From Guillardia theta CCMP2712 (Eukaryota > Cryptophyceae > Pyrenomonadales > Geminigeraceae), in assembly GCF_000315625.1 (NCBI RefSeq), contig NW_005434639.1, positions 195,511 through 259,510 on the forward strand: 64,000 bases of DNA, read 5' to 3'. Every line of letters begins with the position of its first letter. Position 1 is the first letter of the stretch. The notes beneath the pieces were generated by a model, which made no database searches, was not told the DNA's origin, and saw nothing but the letters and a program-made list of their open reading frames with translations. The translations under genes were made by a program, and so were the position numbers. Shown piece by piece: positions 53,650 to 64,000 of this stretch.

Positions 53650-56600
53650 CGTGATTATCGACTTCCGGCTGTATGAAATCACCATCTACCAACATGGGCA
53701 CTCTGACCAGACCTTGACGATCATATATTGAAGGTTCAACTTCTGCAGCTTCTCGGGAATGCCGGACAAGAAACCTGAAGCATCACAGTCATCCAAGAGA
53801 AAAATGGGAAGTTCGCACAACAATTGTTGAAGTGCTTCTCGAAAAGGTCTGTGAACTGTTCGCAGAACTTCTGCTCTAGCGGCGACATCATGTCGAATCT
53901 GATGAATATGTGAGGAAACGAGAGTCCGACGGGGTCAACCACTCACTCTGACTTGTTGGCTAGAAGATGGGCATGAAATTGCTGTATCTTTTTCAATCTT
54001 GAAACTATCTCAGCACCATAACACGATGATATGCATCGGACGTCAATCACCTATCACGATGGTACGAGTTCAACCTGTGAAGAGATCAGCAGGGAGTACT
54101 ACGATAAGGAGATCCGTACATGAATTTTATCCTGATGGTCCAAAGTAGGAATTCAAGTCGATCAGTCAAGGGGTGAAATACTGAGGAAGGAAGAATTCTA
54201 ACCTGTCAAGCTCAAGCTCCAACAAGCTGATCATAAAGTCTGTCGTGCTGCCCAGGCTGTCAAGACCCGAAAATCTTAGCCTCGACCCTTTCACCTGTCT
54301 TTGCTCATTTTGCGAAGCTCTTCGATGCATGAGTCTTGGTCCTGCGAACGATCATCATGCAACATAAAACACTTCACATTCTTACTTTGATGGCTAGGTC
54401 GACAGTTTCTACCAATTCTTTCTCTGCAATCGAAGCATATAAATAATCTTGCGAATGCAAAGCAATGCAAAGCGATCAAAATGCATCTCACCATAAGGTA
54501 GCAAAGTGGGAGAACAGCGCTCATTCCTCCAAACCTTCACAGTGACGTGATTATGACAACAAGATAATCATCATTATTTGACTATCACCCTTTTCAGAAG
54601 CAGATCGTATGATGTTTGATCGTCGTCATTGTTTACGTAATCCATCCTGTATCTATGAAAACATTTCAAGTCAGCGGGAAACAATCTTTGTCTCACAAAT
54701 TTCTCTGTGTCTCCGTTGATTCTTTGTCTTATCTCTTCTTTGCGTTGCCTCCCTCGTCCCTACCTGATCTCACTCCAATGATTTACTTCCAAACTTATCT
54801 TTTCTCATCTTTCCTCCCCACATCTTCTCCTGCATGCCTGCTCCTCTCTTCCTCCTTTCCTCTCTCCTGCCTTCTCGATTCCCCATTCCTCGTTTCCACT
54901 TGCTCTGTCCGAACCGGTCCTCCTTTCCCTCTCAACCCTCCGCGCCATTTCCCTTCATACCTGTTTTCTGCTACCAACATTATACATGTCTATATTCAAT
55001 ATATTCTTCACCCTTTTTTGTAAAACGCAATAAATTTGATTATGAGATTTACTGCGACAGATATATTTCGAACAAAAACAATTGGAAAGGCGCGGTGTAG
55101 CAATTTGGCGGGAGATGGCGGGAGTAGCAGCAGGAGATGGAAGAGGCGACCAGGAAGATGCGCGTAGAGAAACAGCGAACACAGAGATATGCAATCACAT
55201 CGAAGAAAGATGCCATGAATGTTGGAGTATAAAAGGGGAGCAAGTATCGCTCTGGGACGTGCATGAAAGGTGCTGAGTAGATTTCACACAATTTTCATGT
55301 TTCGCTCCCCTGCACACATCATCTTGTTTTGAATCTTCCCATGCACGACTCATGTCCAATCTCTTCATACGTGCCCTATTTATTTGATTATGAGAAGCTG
55401 AGAGAAAAGGTGTTTATGATATGTTCGTTGTGGGGATTTGATGCAAAATTGTGAATCGTGTGCTTGTCTCATTGTTCATTGATCATGACGATTCATATGC
55501 ACGACACTGCAACAGTCCAACATTGAAGACTTGCTGTATTGAATTCTGCGTCTCGTGCTTATACATGTCATCGCAATATCACAGACAAGCAGCATAATTG
55601 ATACAATGGAGTACATGTGAACGAATAAATGAGTGATCAAAGACGGTTCGAAACGATCTTTCTGCACTCTAGCCCTTGCAAGCACCTGCCAGTAGAGTTG
55701 ACGTCTACTTCCATCACGACTTGGTCCTTGGCGCCAACGTGGATGAGTCGATGATAAGAGCAGTACAGGAGGCCATGCCAGCCATGAGCTTGTTGAAGGT
55801 GACAAACTGATTGCTTCCGTCCTGCAACTGAGTTAGACGTCTCAGACACGTAAAAGTCTCTTACAGTGGCAGACGAGACGATTGAATCCATCAAAGAGAC
55901 TGACGGACAGCTGAAATCCCAGTGCCTGGCAGGCCCTCAGGGGGGAGGAGAGGGCGATGGAGATTACTTGCTGTTGATAATAGATTTGATGCTCCACATC
56001 AGAGAATTTCGGTCGAGCTGTGAGGAACGGACGTCAACTGTGCGCATCAATGCAGACGGGATCACCTGGAGCGTGCTTGGGGGAAACTGGTCTTTCACTT
56101 GTGCGATGAACTCCGAAAATACAAAGAGAATCTGTTTGAATGTACTTGAACCTCTCATGAGATATATTCGCTCTTCACCTGCCAATATGCTGCAATCTTC
56201 TTGTATGGAAACAAATTCTGAGTGTTTCCTGCACAAAATTTTCTCACAACCGCATTCCGAAAAGTGAATCCCATTGCACCAGAGGCTTCTCGCAGCAACT
56301 TTGTAGCATCGTCGTGGTGTTGCGTCGGAAAATCAGGACACAACAAAGATACCTGGGCTTGCAAAGATCAAGAGGAGGAAGCCCTCGTCACAACCATGTC
56401 CTGACCAGCTGGAAATGATCGTTGCAAGTCATCAGCTTGTCTAGGTCCTCACGTCAGTAATGCTCCTCCTCTGATCACCACAAGGACCTTCACTGGTGTT
56501 CTGATACGCCTCTACCGTCATCCTCACAAATGCCAGCCGGTTTCTCGGGGTAGCATTGACGAACTCAAACTCTCGCAGGAGGACATGATCGCCCTGCAGG

Positions 56601-57226
56601 ATGGTTGGTACGACAGCGTGCACGGAGGGGGGGGGGGGGGATGGAAGGGAGGGGGAGTAAAGGAAGGGAGGAAGGACAAGGGACGGGGAAGGCAAGAGAA
56701 GTTCACCACTAGGACAGAATTGAAGTAATTCAGAAGGCCTTCCAGAGGCTTGTCGTCCCCTGCATGTCCATGAGAATCAAAGGAGGGGAGGAGACAGATT
56801 GAATTCACTGTTGTCCAGAATCTGACGAATGGCGTCCTGAATGTAGACATGGATGTGGTATCGCTCTACAGAAAGGAAGCTCCCGTTCAAACATGGGGGG
56901 ATCACGTCAAATCTAATGGCTCACTTATGAATTGATCGGGGGTTAAATTGAATCGCTCATCGTCCTGAAAGGTGTTAGTCGTCAGGGAATCACAGGGAAC
57001 CATAAAAAATGTGATGGCAAGAAAAAATCATGTGAAGTATGGAAGTGAAGTTTGAGAAGGAGAAAGAGAAGGAAATGGAGGTAGAGATGGATATGGAGAT
57101 GGATATGGTGATGGTGATGGTGATCATGAACAAGTGGGCAGGGATTACGTTTGGGGTCATCATTGAAGCAACCCTTACCATTTTCTTCCTGTGAGAAGGG
57201 CTAAAGAGCGGGGATCCTGAAGCCAT
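53650..57226 (-). CDS. Unresolved multi-exon gene(s), minus strand
   Basis: ATG 57226 opens MASGSPLFSPSHRKKM with a good GTAAGG donor. Candidate exons downstream on the same strand include DDERFNLTPDQFIR (about 56965-56920), YHIHVYIQDAIRQILDN (about 56870-56820), DKPLEGLLNYFNSVLV (about 56755-56705), LLREFEFVNATPRNRLAFVR (about 56580-56520), FSEFIAQVKDQFPPSTLQVI (about 56130-56060) and DMMSPLEQKFCEQFTDLFEK (about 53900-53840), ending at TAG about 53675. Exons are short, phases between some are uncertain, and AT content is higher than elsewhere. I cannot prove they belong to a single gene and recognise no family. Confidence 0.35.
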
Positions 57227-57333
57227 GTCGTCCCTGTGCCGATGGGGTCTCAGAGCTGATCTGAGCAGGTGTGGCGGTGGGGATCAGTCTGAAGGGAGAC
57301 ACGATGAGCAGGTGATCAGACGGGGGGCAGACG

Positions 57334-57336
<3 letters not shown>

Positions 57337-57369
<33 letters not shown>
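57337..57369 (+). repeat. CTG triplet repeat (11 units)
   Basis: Uninterrupted CTG run (CAG on the minus strand) in the 5' region of the minus-strand gene starting at 57226. Confidence 0.95.
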
Positions 57370-57371
<2 letters not shown>

Positions 57372-57488
57372 TCCCTGGTGCTGAATCTCCTTTCTCGGTT
57401 TTACTCAAGACAGCCCACAAACCCGCCTCAGGTAGAGACACAACACTTTGAAGGGCGGACATTCGGCGGCGGCTGAGTCCCGGGTCCC

Positions 57489-57536
57489 CCGCCGGGCCGC
57501 CGGGCCGCCGGGCCGCCGGGCCGCCGGGCCGCCGGG
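57489..57536 (+). repeat. CCGCCGGG minisatellite, six perfect copies
   Basis: Six head-to-tail 8-bp units, pure G/C, inside a larger GC-rich island (about 57465-57560) in intergenic DNA. Confidence 0.95.
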
Positions 57537-57738
57537 CTACCGGACCGACACCGGAAGCCTGTTGGACTTGGACTAGAACTAGCGCTGAAACGAGTGAACT
57601 ATGCTCAAAGTTTTGTATTCACTTCAGTCGTCGAGCACATTCCTGCAATTCTTGTATGACGAATGCTTTCTGTACATTGCGGTGGACGAGAGGCTCCCAG
57701 TGAAAATACCTGAAAATACCTCCAGATCAGTTGCGCCA

Positions 57739-60057
57739 TCACATGTTGCAGCATCGTAGATACGGCAATGAGACGAGGTTGTATCCCAGCGCCCGTACTT
57801 GCTCGTGCTTGAGATTCTGCCGTGTAAAATCAGGACAGGGTGCAGCAAGTAGGGGATGGAGTATTGTACCGTCCCGCCCATCTCAGTCTCTTGTCTCCAT
57901 GCGAAGTGCGAGGGTCCGTCGACCTTAGCAAGGGGTCAGGGCAAGAGACGACTTGCATCCTCTCAGGGGTTCACTTCGACGACAAGGTTGCAAGAAGGGA
58001 TGTAGATGTCGAAGGAGTATCCCGATCGTTCGTCTATGTGCTCCTGCGGTGTCCACGGTCAGCACGGGAGGGATGCATTGCACAGCGCCAGGACCGAGAG
58101 GATCCAATCGCAAGCTTCCGCCGCTCCTGTCTGAACAAGTCTCGAGCCGAAGATGGCTTCGACCTGTTGGAGTCATGACAAGTCGCCAAGAGAGAGAGTC
58201 TGACAAGCTCACCGTGTTCTGGCCAATGTCCCTGAGGACATGGATGACCTCGGAATGGAAGCGAGAAGACTCAGTCAAGGCTCTGAGCTGACGAGACTCT
58301 GTGATGAACGCTTGCTTGCAGAGCAGATGTGTCGACTCCTCTATCGAGTGGGTCAACGAGCGGACCTCCCTTGGTGAGTTGGAATTCCCGTAGAATGCTC
58401 TGAAAACCTCCTCCCTGGTCACATTCAAGCACAGGTTATTGTACAGGAAGAACTGGTGAACTTGGCTGAGCCCGGGGTTGGTCAGAGACTTCATCAGGGT
58501 GTCCAAGGCTCGCCATATCCAACACAAGAGGGCAGGATCCTCGCTCTCAATCACCGCCGCGCTCCATGCTATGTTCGCCGCTGCCTGAGGTGAAACCTGA
58601 CGCAGGGGGATGCGCAGAAGCTTGGAGGTGAGGTGAGAGGTCAAATCGTCCAGCCTGAAGTTGAGATTTGCGTAACAGTACATGAAGGTTGCGATTGACT
58701 GCACGTCAAGGCTGGCAGTTGGCAAAGAAAGAATCTCCTCCGATATAAGTTCGAGCAGCACGGGGTCGGCGATGTTACAGGCTGAGAACGAACTCAAGAG
58801 CGCCGCAACCTTCTGGGTGGTCTGAAGATTCCTTGACTTCAGGATACTTTCCCTGTCACGATGCCGAAGAATGAAGATTGCAGCTTCTGTCATGAGCTTC
58901 AACACCTCGTTCCGGTGGCAGCGGTTGTCTACGATCATTTTTTCGATCCTGCTCCGCGAGAACGCAGACAGGATGTCAGTGCAACTCTGCACATCGAACT
59001 TGTGAGGAGGATTCAGCAGTATAGCTTTGCAGAGGCAGTTGAGAAGCTCTTCATCTGACTCCAGGAGCCTCGCCTGCGAAAAGGACCTCACGAGCAACCC
59101 CAGCGATCTCGTCCCAAAGTGCTCTGGTGGGATCTTCTTCAGCAGCATCGACACCGTCCGAAACAATCTCAGGTGAGAACTCTGGTGGAGAACATCATCA
59201 GTGCTTCTTGCATACGCTGCCGCTATCATTGAGAGCGTCCGAGCCGTGAAATCGGAAGTTCTGTTGGTCAGCATGGAAGCCTGAGCCCTTGACCGCAGTA
59301 CTTCAGAAGCTGAAGTGAAGAGAGCTGCAGAAAGACGGTCTTCCTTGGCCCTCTTGGCGGTGGCTGTCAGTGCCATACTGATGTGCCTGTTATCCAGCTC
59401 CTCGATGCGCTCGAGGACATGGCTGACAAGGGTTGTCGAGAGCACTCCTGCCTCGTCCCTCGCTCCCTTCAAGTCAGCTTGAGTTTTCACATCGTTGTCG
59501 TTGGTCCTGGAGAACTTGTACATGATGTTGAGAGCTATCGCAGCATCACGGGCGGAGAGCGACCATTTTGACTCGTGGATCAACGGCTTGACTAGTCGGA
59601 TCACTTCGTTCAGGTCGCTGCAGCGCCTGAAGTCTGGCAGACGATCACCAGTATCCATCCTACCACCCTCATGGGGCTCTTCTGCGAGGGCTGAACTGCT
59701 GCGACACAGCGTCCTGCTGAAATCTCGTAAGCGAGACAATGCAGGAGCGACTGGACGGCGTTGGAAGGAGAGCCTGAGCGGTATGGGCAACGAAGACTGG
59801 GCCGGCAGGGATCGGCCGCATTGTGAAAGCTGTAGCGTACAGACAGGCCTCAAGGAGGAGGAGGGGGAGGAGGAGGGGGAGGAGTAGGAGCAAGCAGTGC
59901 CTCTAGTACGGCTCACAATCAACAGAGAGAAGGCAAGACATGAAGTTTCGGGTCGATCTGGCGAGTTCGGCAACGGAGGACCATTTGCTGACATCTTTTG
60001 ACTGAATGTCAGCCCCACCAGAAGGAGGCAAGCCGCCATGAAGATTTTCGTTCTCAT
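57739..60057 (-). CDS. RAP-domain, octotricopeptide-like organellar RNA-binding protein
   Basis: Five exons (60057-58213, 58163-58095, 58043-57975, 57923-57870, 57816-57739), all phase 0, total 2,115 nt, giving 704 residues. The N terminus MRTKIFMAACLLLVGLTFSQ is hydrophobic and followed by a Ser/Arg-rich stretch, suggesting signal plus transit targeting to the plastid (or mitochondrion). The body is all-helical with about 38-residue repeats (DVQSCTDILSAFSRSRIEKM; DVQSIATFMYCYANLNFR; AAANIAWSAAVIESEDP), like OPR/FASTK-type proteins. The last four small exons build a RAP domain: YSFDIYIPSCNLVVE, VDGPSHFAWRQE, and EQVRALGYNLVSLPYL. Such proteins process or stabilise organellar transcripts. Confidence 0.88.
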
Positions 60058-60759
60058 CTTCTAGCAAAGAAGGAAGACGGGAAGAGGAGGAAGGAGCGTA
60101 TGTAGCTGACACCGGCGTCCTAACTCCTTCTTCGCCTCCACTTCTCCTCGAGAACCCCGCAGCACAACCAGTCGTAAGAGATTGCAGTCGAGTATTCTAT
60201 CCTCCTTAGCTCATGGGCCTCGATCACCCCCGCAGCCCGCAGCGCTCACGTGTGCATGGTGACCTGCAGTGGCTCCTGCTGCTGCTGCTCTCCCTCCTAG
60301 CAGAGCTCCGCCTCCTCCCCGACCATCGCACGCTCTCCCTTTCGCCATCCATGGCGGGGGGGTAACAATCCCTGATGTCGCCAGGGGTGGTATACGTTTT
60401 GGTCCAGTACGGGGTACTTATCGGTAAAGTGAAGGGGTGGGGTAGGCGACTGCGGATCCCACCAGGAAAAGAGCTACGACTCTGCAAGGAATGAAGAAGA
60501 AACGGGCATGGCAAGAAGGAGGAAGGAGGAAGGAGGACAGGAGACAGGAGGATAGAGGAGGACGAGAGTGTTGAGAAAGGGTTGGTGTGCAGAGGAGAGG
60601 ACTCGGTGAGAGCAGACGAGAGCGCATCTCGGACTGGGGCGACATGAAACGAAAAGGTGTCAAGTTGGCTGAATGAACAACGCACGGGGTGTAAGTTTGA
60701 CATAATCGCAAGGGGGTCAGTTAAAACTTGAGGGGCAAGCGACCATCTCCACCAGCAGT
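60058..60759. other. Divergent promoter region; no gene seen
   Basis: Between the RAP gene (-) and the GT49 gene (+). It contains a short TACCCC-like patch at about 60365-60440 (GGGGTACTTATC, GGGGTGGGGTAGG) and a GGAGGA-rich stretch. Confidence 0.5.
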
Positions 60760-62895
60760 ATGGGGCTCCTAGCCGAACTGCTGGTGGCTGCCTTGCTGAT
60801 AATGGGGATGCGGGGAGAAGGGAGGGAAGAGGGCAGAATGGGAGGAGGAAGCGATGTCAGAAGGTCAGTGCAAGACAGCATGATCTACATCAGTACAAAG
60901 GTTCCAGAGATAGAGGCCAACCAAGCTCACACTTTCCCGGTGCATGTTGGAGGCTTGATCGACGGCTTCCAGTATCGCATGCTCCTGATAGTCTCCCAAG
61001 GGGGGGAGTTTGTGCATGCAGAGGAGAGAATGATTGAGAATGTCTCTGAGGTACACCCCACACTTCCTCCTCTGCAGCCCAGCATGAACGAGTACGCGGT
61101 CTCAATCTCCATCTTGGATCCTTCGCTGGATCGGGACAAAGAGGAAGCACTCCTGGCTCGGCTGATAAGGCACATCAAGGTTTCCAACAAGGAAAGCTCA
61201 GTGAAAGCAAGCAGGAGGGACTGGGACTGCCAGACTGTTCTGGAGACGTATGATGCTGCCAGCGATACCAGGTGTGAGTCAAGGGCTGCAGCCGCTGCAA
61301 AGGTGGCAGCGGCGACAGTCGGAACTGTCGACCGAGCAGTCGTGATTTACAACCTTGCGCATCGATGGCGGGGCCCGTTGTCTGTTGTGTTCTACACCTC
61401 TACAGAGGAGGAGAGAGAGATTGTGAGAACGTTTGTGAGGGAAGAGCTTATCAGGGCGTCCAAGTCCTACTGCAAGAGCTTGTGGGTGCAGCTAGTCTCC
61501 GACTGCAAGGACAAGAACCAACCCGACGATCAGTTCAGTTTTCCTGTGAACAAGCTCAGGTTCGAAGCGATCAACGTACTCCCCCATGACTATGTGCTTT
61601 ACGTGGATGCGGATTTCTTGCCGTCAGACAATGCTCTTGTCGAGATAGAGCGAGGGCTCAAAGAGTTTGATGAGCTTGAGAGTGCGCTCCTGGTAATTCC
61701 ATGCTTCATGTCGGATGCCGATGCAAGTTGGCCTCGGCCGGTTGAAAGTCGAAGAGGAGAAGGAGGAAGAGGAGGAAGAGGAGGAGAGGAGAGCGAAGAT
61801 GAGACTTGGGAGGTGCCGAGCATCGACCTGTCAACTCTGAAGCTTCACATGAAGGGGAGGAAGGTCCGACCGCCTGGCGCCCCCTTCAACATCCTCTCCC
61901 ATGGCGCGACGGACTACGCGCGATGGCTGAGGGTCAACGGGACTGGCAGAGCATACGAGGTCAGCTACAACATGTGGTACGAGCCCTACGTAGTGGTGAA
62001 CAGAAGGTTGTGGGGGGGGATGAACGGAGGAGGGCTCTTCGACGATCGTTTCGCCTTCGCGTTTGCTGACAAGGTCCAGTTGACCTACGAGGCAGCTGTC
62101 ATGGGGTACCGCTTCTTCGTGCTACCCAGCGTCTTCCTCATCCACGTCCCGCAGGCCGCAGGCTTCAGATGTCTGCCGTCCAGCCCCGAACTCTGCGCGC
62201 TGAGCTCCAAGGATGTCGGGTGGAGAGCAGAGAACGTTGGCTTCCAGGCGAGCTTCGACCTGATCCACTTCATCCTAGACCTCCCAGTATGGGAATCGAG
62301 ACCTTCGAAGCCGAGGAGCCGGCCCTGCTTCCTGCCCCCTTACAGGATCCTGCGGGACTTGAGCACCAAGGAGCTTCTCTCCATCCTCATCCCCGACTAC
62401 TCGACGAGATCCAAAGGATGGAGCTGCTGCTTCAACGTCTGCGAGCATCTGCCAGTGAAGTTGCTCCACTTTGCTCACGCCTTCCTCGAGCAGAACCTGC
62501 TGGACCCTGATGACGCGGCGACTGCCCTCCAGCACAGCGAGGCGCTCCGTGTCGGGATGAGGAAATGGTGTGCTGACGTCACCCCGTTGTCAGGGTACCT
62601 GGTGAACACTCGCCAGGCTCAGATTGCGCTGGAGAGGCTGGTGCTGGAGGGAGGGCAGGGTGAGGCCGGAGCCTTCACCCACTACCTGGAGGAGGAGGGA
62701 GTGGTCACCATGCTGAAGCCTGTGCGCGAGGAGGGCGAGTTTCTCCTCCTGCATGCAGACAACCTCCCCTCCTGCGATCTTGTCGGGCCTGTTTACAGGT
62801 GCCTCATCACGACAGTGGACAACTCGACTGGGATGAATGGATTCGGGGTGAGAAGGACAGCATGGCTGGCTCCCTCCAAACCTCCTGCTGCAATC

Positions 62896-62958
<63 letters not shown>

Positions 62959-64000
62959 GATGGAAGGGCTACTCAAGGATGGAAGAAGCATTCCGAGGAA
63001 GTCAATGTGAATCTCAACGTCGACGTCGAAGGATCCCTCTCGTGCCGGCCTTTCTCGCTGCTAGTGCGGGCTCGGGGCCTCCTGCCGATGGTCCAGTACC
63101 GGATGGAAACTCACCTCTACGAGAAGTACTCAGGTCGGACTTACTTCTCCAACGTCTCCCAGCTGAAGTTTGTGGGAGAGGAGGAGGAGGAGCTCGCCTA
63201 CGAGTTCAGCTATCAAGTACCCAGGCTTGCTGGAGGAGATTTTACGCTGACTTGCCGGCTGTTGGATGAATACCCTGACCTCGCTCCCGGCGAGGAGCTC
63301 GTCGGAGCGAGGACCCTCGCCCTATTCGTCGATGCTTCCTCCTCGGATTGCCAGCAGAACACAGCAGGAGCGGATCAGGAGGTCGACAACTCGCGCAAGC
63401 AACCAGTGGAGGAGAAGGTGGAGGAGAAGGTGGAGGAGGTGGAGCAACAGGAAACTAGAGAGCATGTATGTGCGAGCTCGGAGTGGTGCGTGGATGTTGT
63501 AACTTCACCAACCATCGCCAAGAGCATCGCAAGGCTTCGTCGCCTTACTCGTGATCCTCTTCCTCTCCCGCTAAGGTCCATCTCGATGCCAGAGATCGAA
63601 GACTTCCTGGCTGCTAGGGACGAGACCGTTGCGGAAGCGAGAGGAGCAAGACAATTCACGGACCCACCTTCGATGCATGTGGAGGACAACTACATCCCCT
63701 CCTACGAGGAGAGCCTGTACAAGTTCTGGTCGATGCTCCGCCAGGGAACACCCTTCGCGCTCCTGCGCTTCGGGGATGGGGAGCTCGCGCTGCTGAACGG
63801 GGAGAGCTACCAGTGAGCTCCAGCATTGTTCGTTCCCTGCTCCTCCCTTGCTCCCCCCTTGCGGAGGATTGAAACCCCTGTGCTAATCGACGCGAGCAGG
63901 TCGAGGATCGACGTTGTTCAATGGTCGTCCCTCTCTAGCGACAGGGAGAGGGAGAGGATGAAGCTTCTGCTCGCGGACGCGTTCGCGCTCGCTCAAGGAT
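60760..64000 (+). CDS. LARGE-type (GT49) glycosyltransferase fused to a GT-D-like domain (3' end outside window)
   Basis: Exon 1 (60760-63812) encodes 1,017 residues plus two bases; an 87-nt intron (63813-63899) leads to exon 2, which leaves the window. A signal peptide or anchor starts the protein (MGLLAELLVAALLIMGM). A beta-sandwich-like domain (VHVGGLIDGFQYRMLLIV) precedes the GT49 domain: LSVVFYTSTEE, FPVNKLRFEAINVL, YVLYVDADFLPS with the D-A-D metal motif, YNMWYEPYVVVNRRLWG, FDDRFAFAFADKVQ, and VFLIHVPQA. A 19-Gln tract and a second copy of the beta domain (LPMVQYRMETHLYEKYSGRT) follow. The C terminus FALLRFGDGELALLNG with RIDVVQWSSLSS in exon 2 is a canonical GT-D (DUF1792) start. Probably a Golgi enzyme. 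Confidence 0.88.
62899..62955 (+). repeat. CAG repeat encoding 19 Gln
   Basis: Nineteen uninterrupted CAG codons, in frame within the GT49 protein between the glycosyltransferase region and the second beta domain. Unlike most microsatellites here it lies in coding sequence. Confidence 0.95.

Noticed and set aside
53636-53735. Plus-strand PX-domain exon (VYKYVIIDFRLYEITIY)
   Set aside because: Resembles the start of a PX domain but no continuing exon keeps the frame, and the minus strand is equally open; left as unresolved.
59495-59887. Plus-strand 130-codon frame within the RAP gene
   Set aside because: Pure antisense shadow of well-supported minus-strand coding sequence.

Overview
The window is nuclear DNA of a unicellular eukaryote, most likely an alga with a red-lineage secondary plastid; a cryptophyte such as Guillardia theta fits best (inference, not a database match). 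Directly visible support: almost every gene is split by very short GT-AG introns (typically 33-70 nt), GC is moderately high, genes lie close together on both strands, and at least one protein has a signal peptide followed by a Phe at the presumed transit-peptide start (the red-lineage plastid-import signature). There is a full type-1 (microbial) rhodopsin and a RAP-domain organelle-type protein. Intergenic DNA is full of purine/pyrimidine microsatellites and AT-richer tracts with TACCCC/GGGGTA motifs. One 100-base run of N marks an assembly gap.

Left to right: a plastid-type SOUL haem-binding protein (-, runs off the left edge); ADAT3-like tRNA deaminase subunit (+); a K/A/P-rich coiled-coil protein (+); about 3 kb of repeat-like DNA; CDC14 phosphatase (+); a seven-helix rhodopsin (-) divergent from an UNC-93-like transporter (+); two near-identical ankyrin genes (-) flanking a 286-bp inverted-repeat element; a three-domain gene (F-box-like, prolyl 4-hydroxylase, GnT1-like glycosyltransferase, -); a GT-D-like/glycosyltransferase gene (+); a coiled-coil protein (+); an ERICH6/FAM194-like plus thioredoxin-like protein (-); a roughly 1,200-residue single-pass membrane protein built of three repeat types (-); a large secreted protein (+); a RING-H2 protein (+); a leucine-rich-repeat protein (-); a DCAF4-like WD40 protein (-); a double ubiquitin-like protein (+); a CPBP/Rce1-type protease (-); an unresolved multi-exon gene (-); a RAP-domain protein (-); and a LARGE-type (GT49) glycosyltransferase with a second GT-D-like domain (+, runs off the right edge).

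The most striking object is at 19883-22004 (minus). Removing four short introns gives one continuous 650-residue frame (1,953 nt, every phase consistent). It joins an F-box-like motif, a PHD/PhyA-type prolyl 4-hydroxylase with all iron and 2-oxoglutarate ligands, and a Skp1-GnT1-type glycosyltransferase with a D-S-H motif. In Dictyostelium and Toxoplasma the last two activities are separate enzymes acting in sequence on a Skp1 proline, and F-box motifs bind Skp1. The gene therefore looks like a self-contained Skp1 oxygen-sensing/glycosylation machine.

Other ubiquitin-pathway genes (DCAF4-like, RING-H2, double UBL) and glycosylation genes (two GT-D-containing proteins) occur nearby, but nothing in the sequence shows they work together. 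Gene models were built by hand from splice signals and frame continuity; starts and small exons are the least certain parts.
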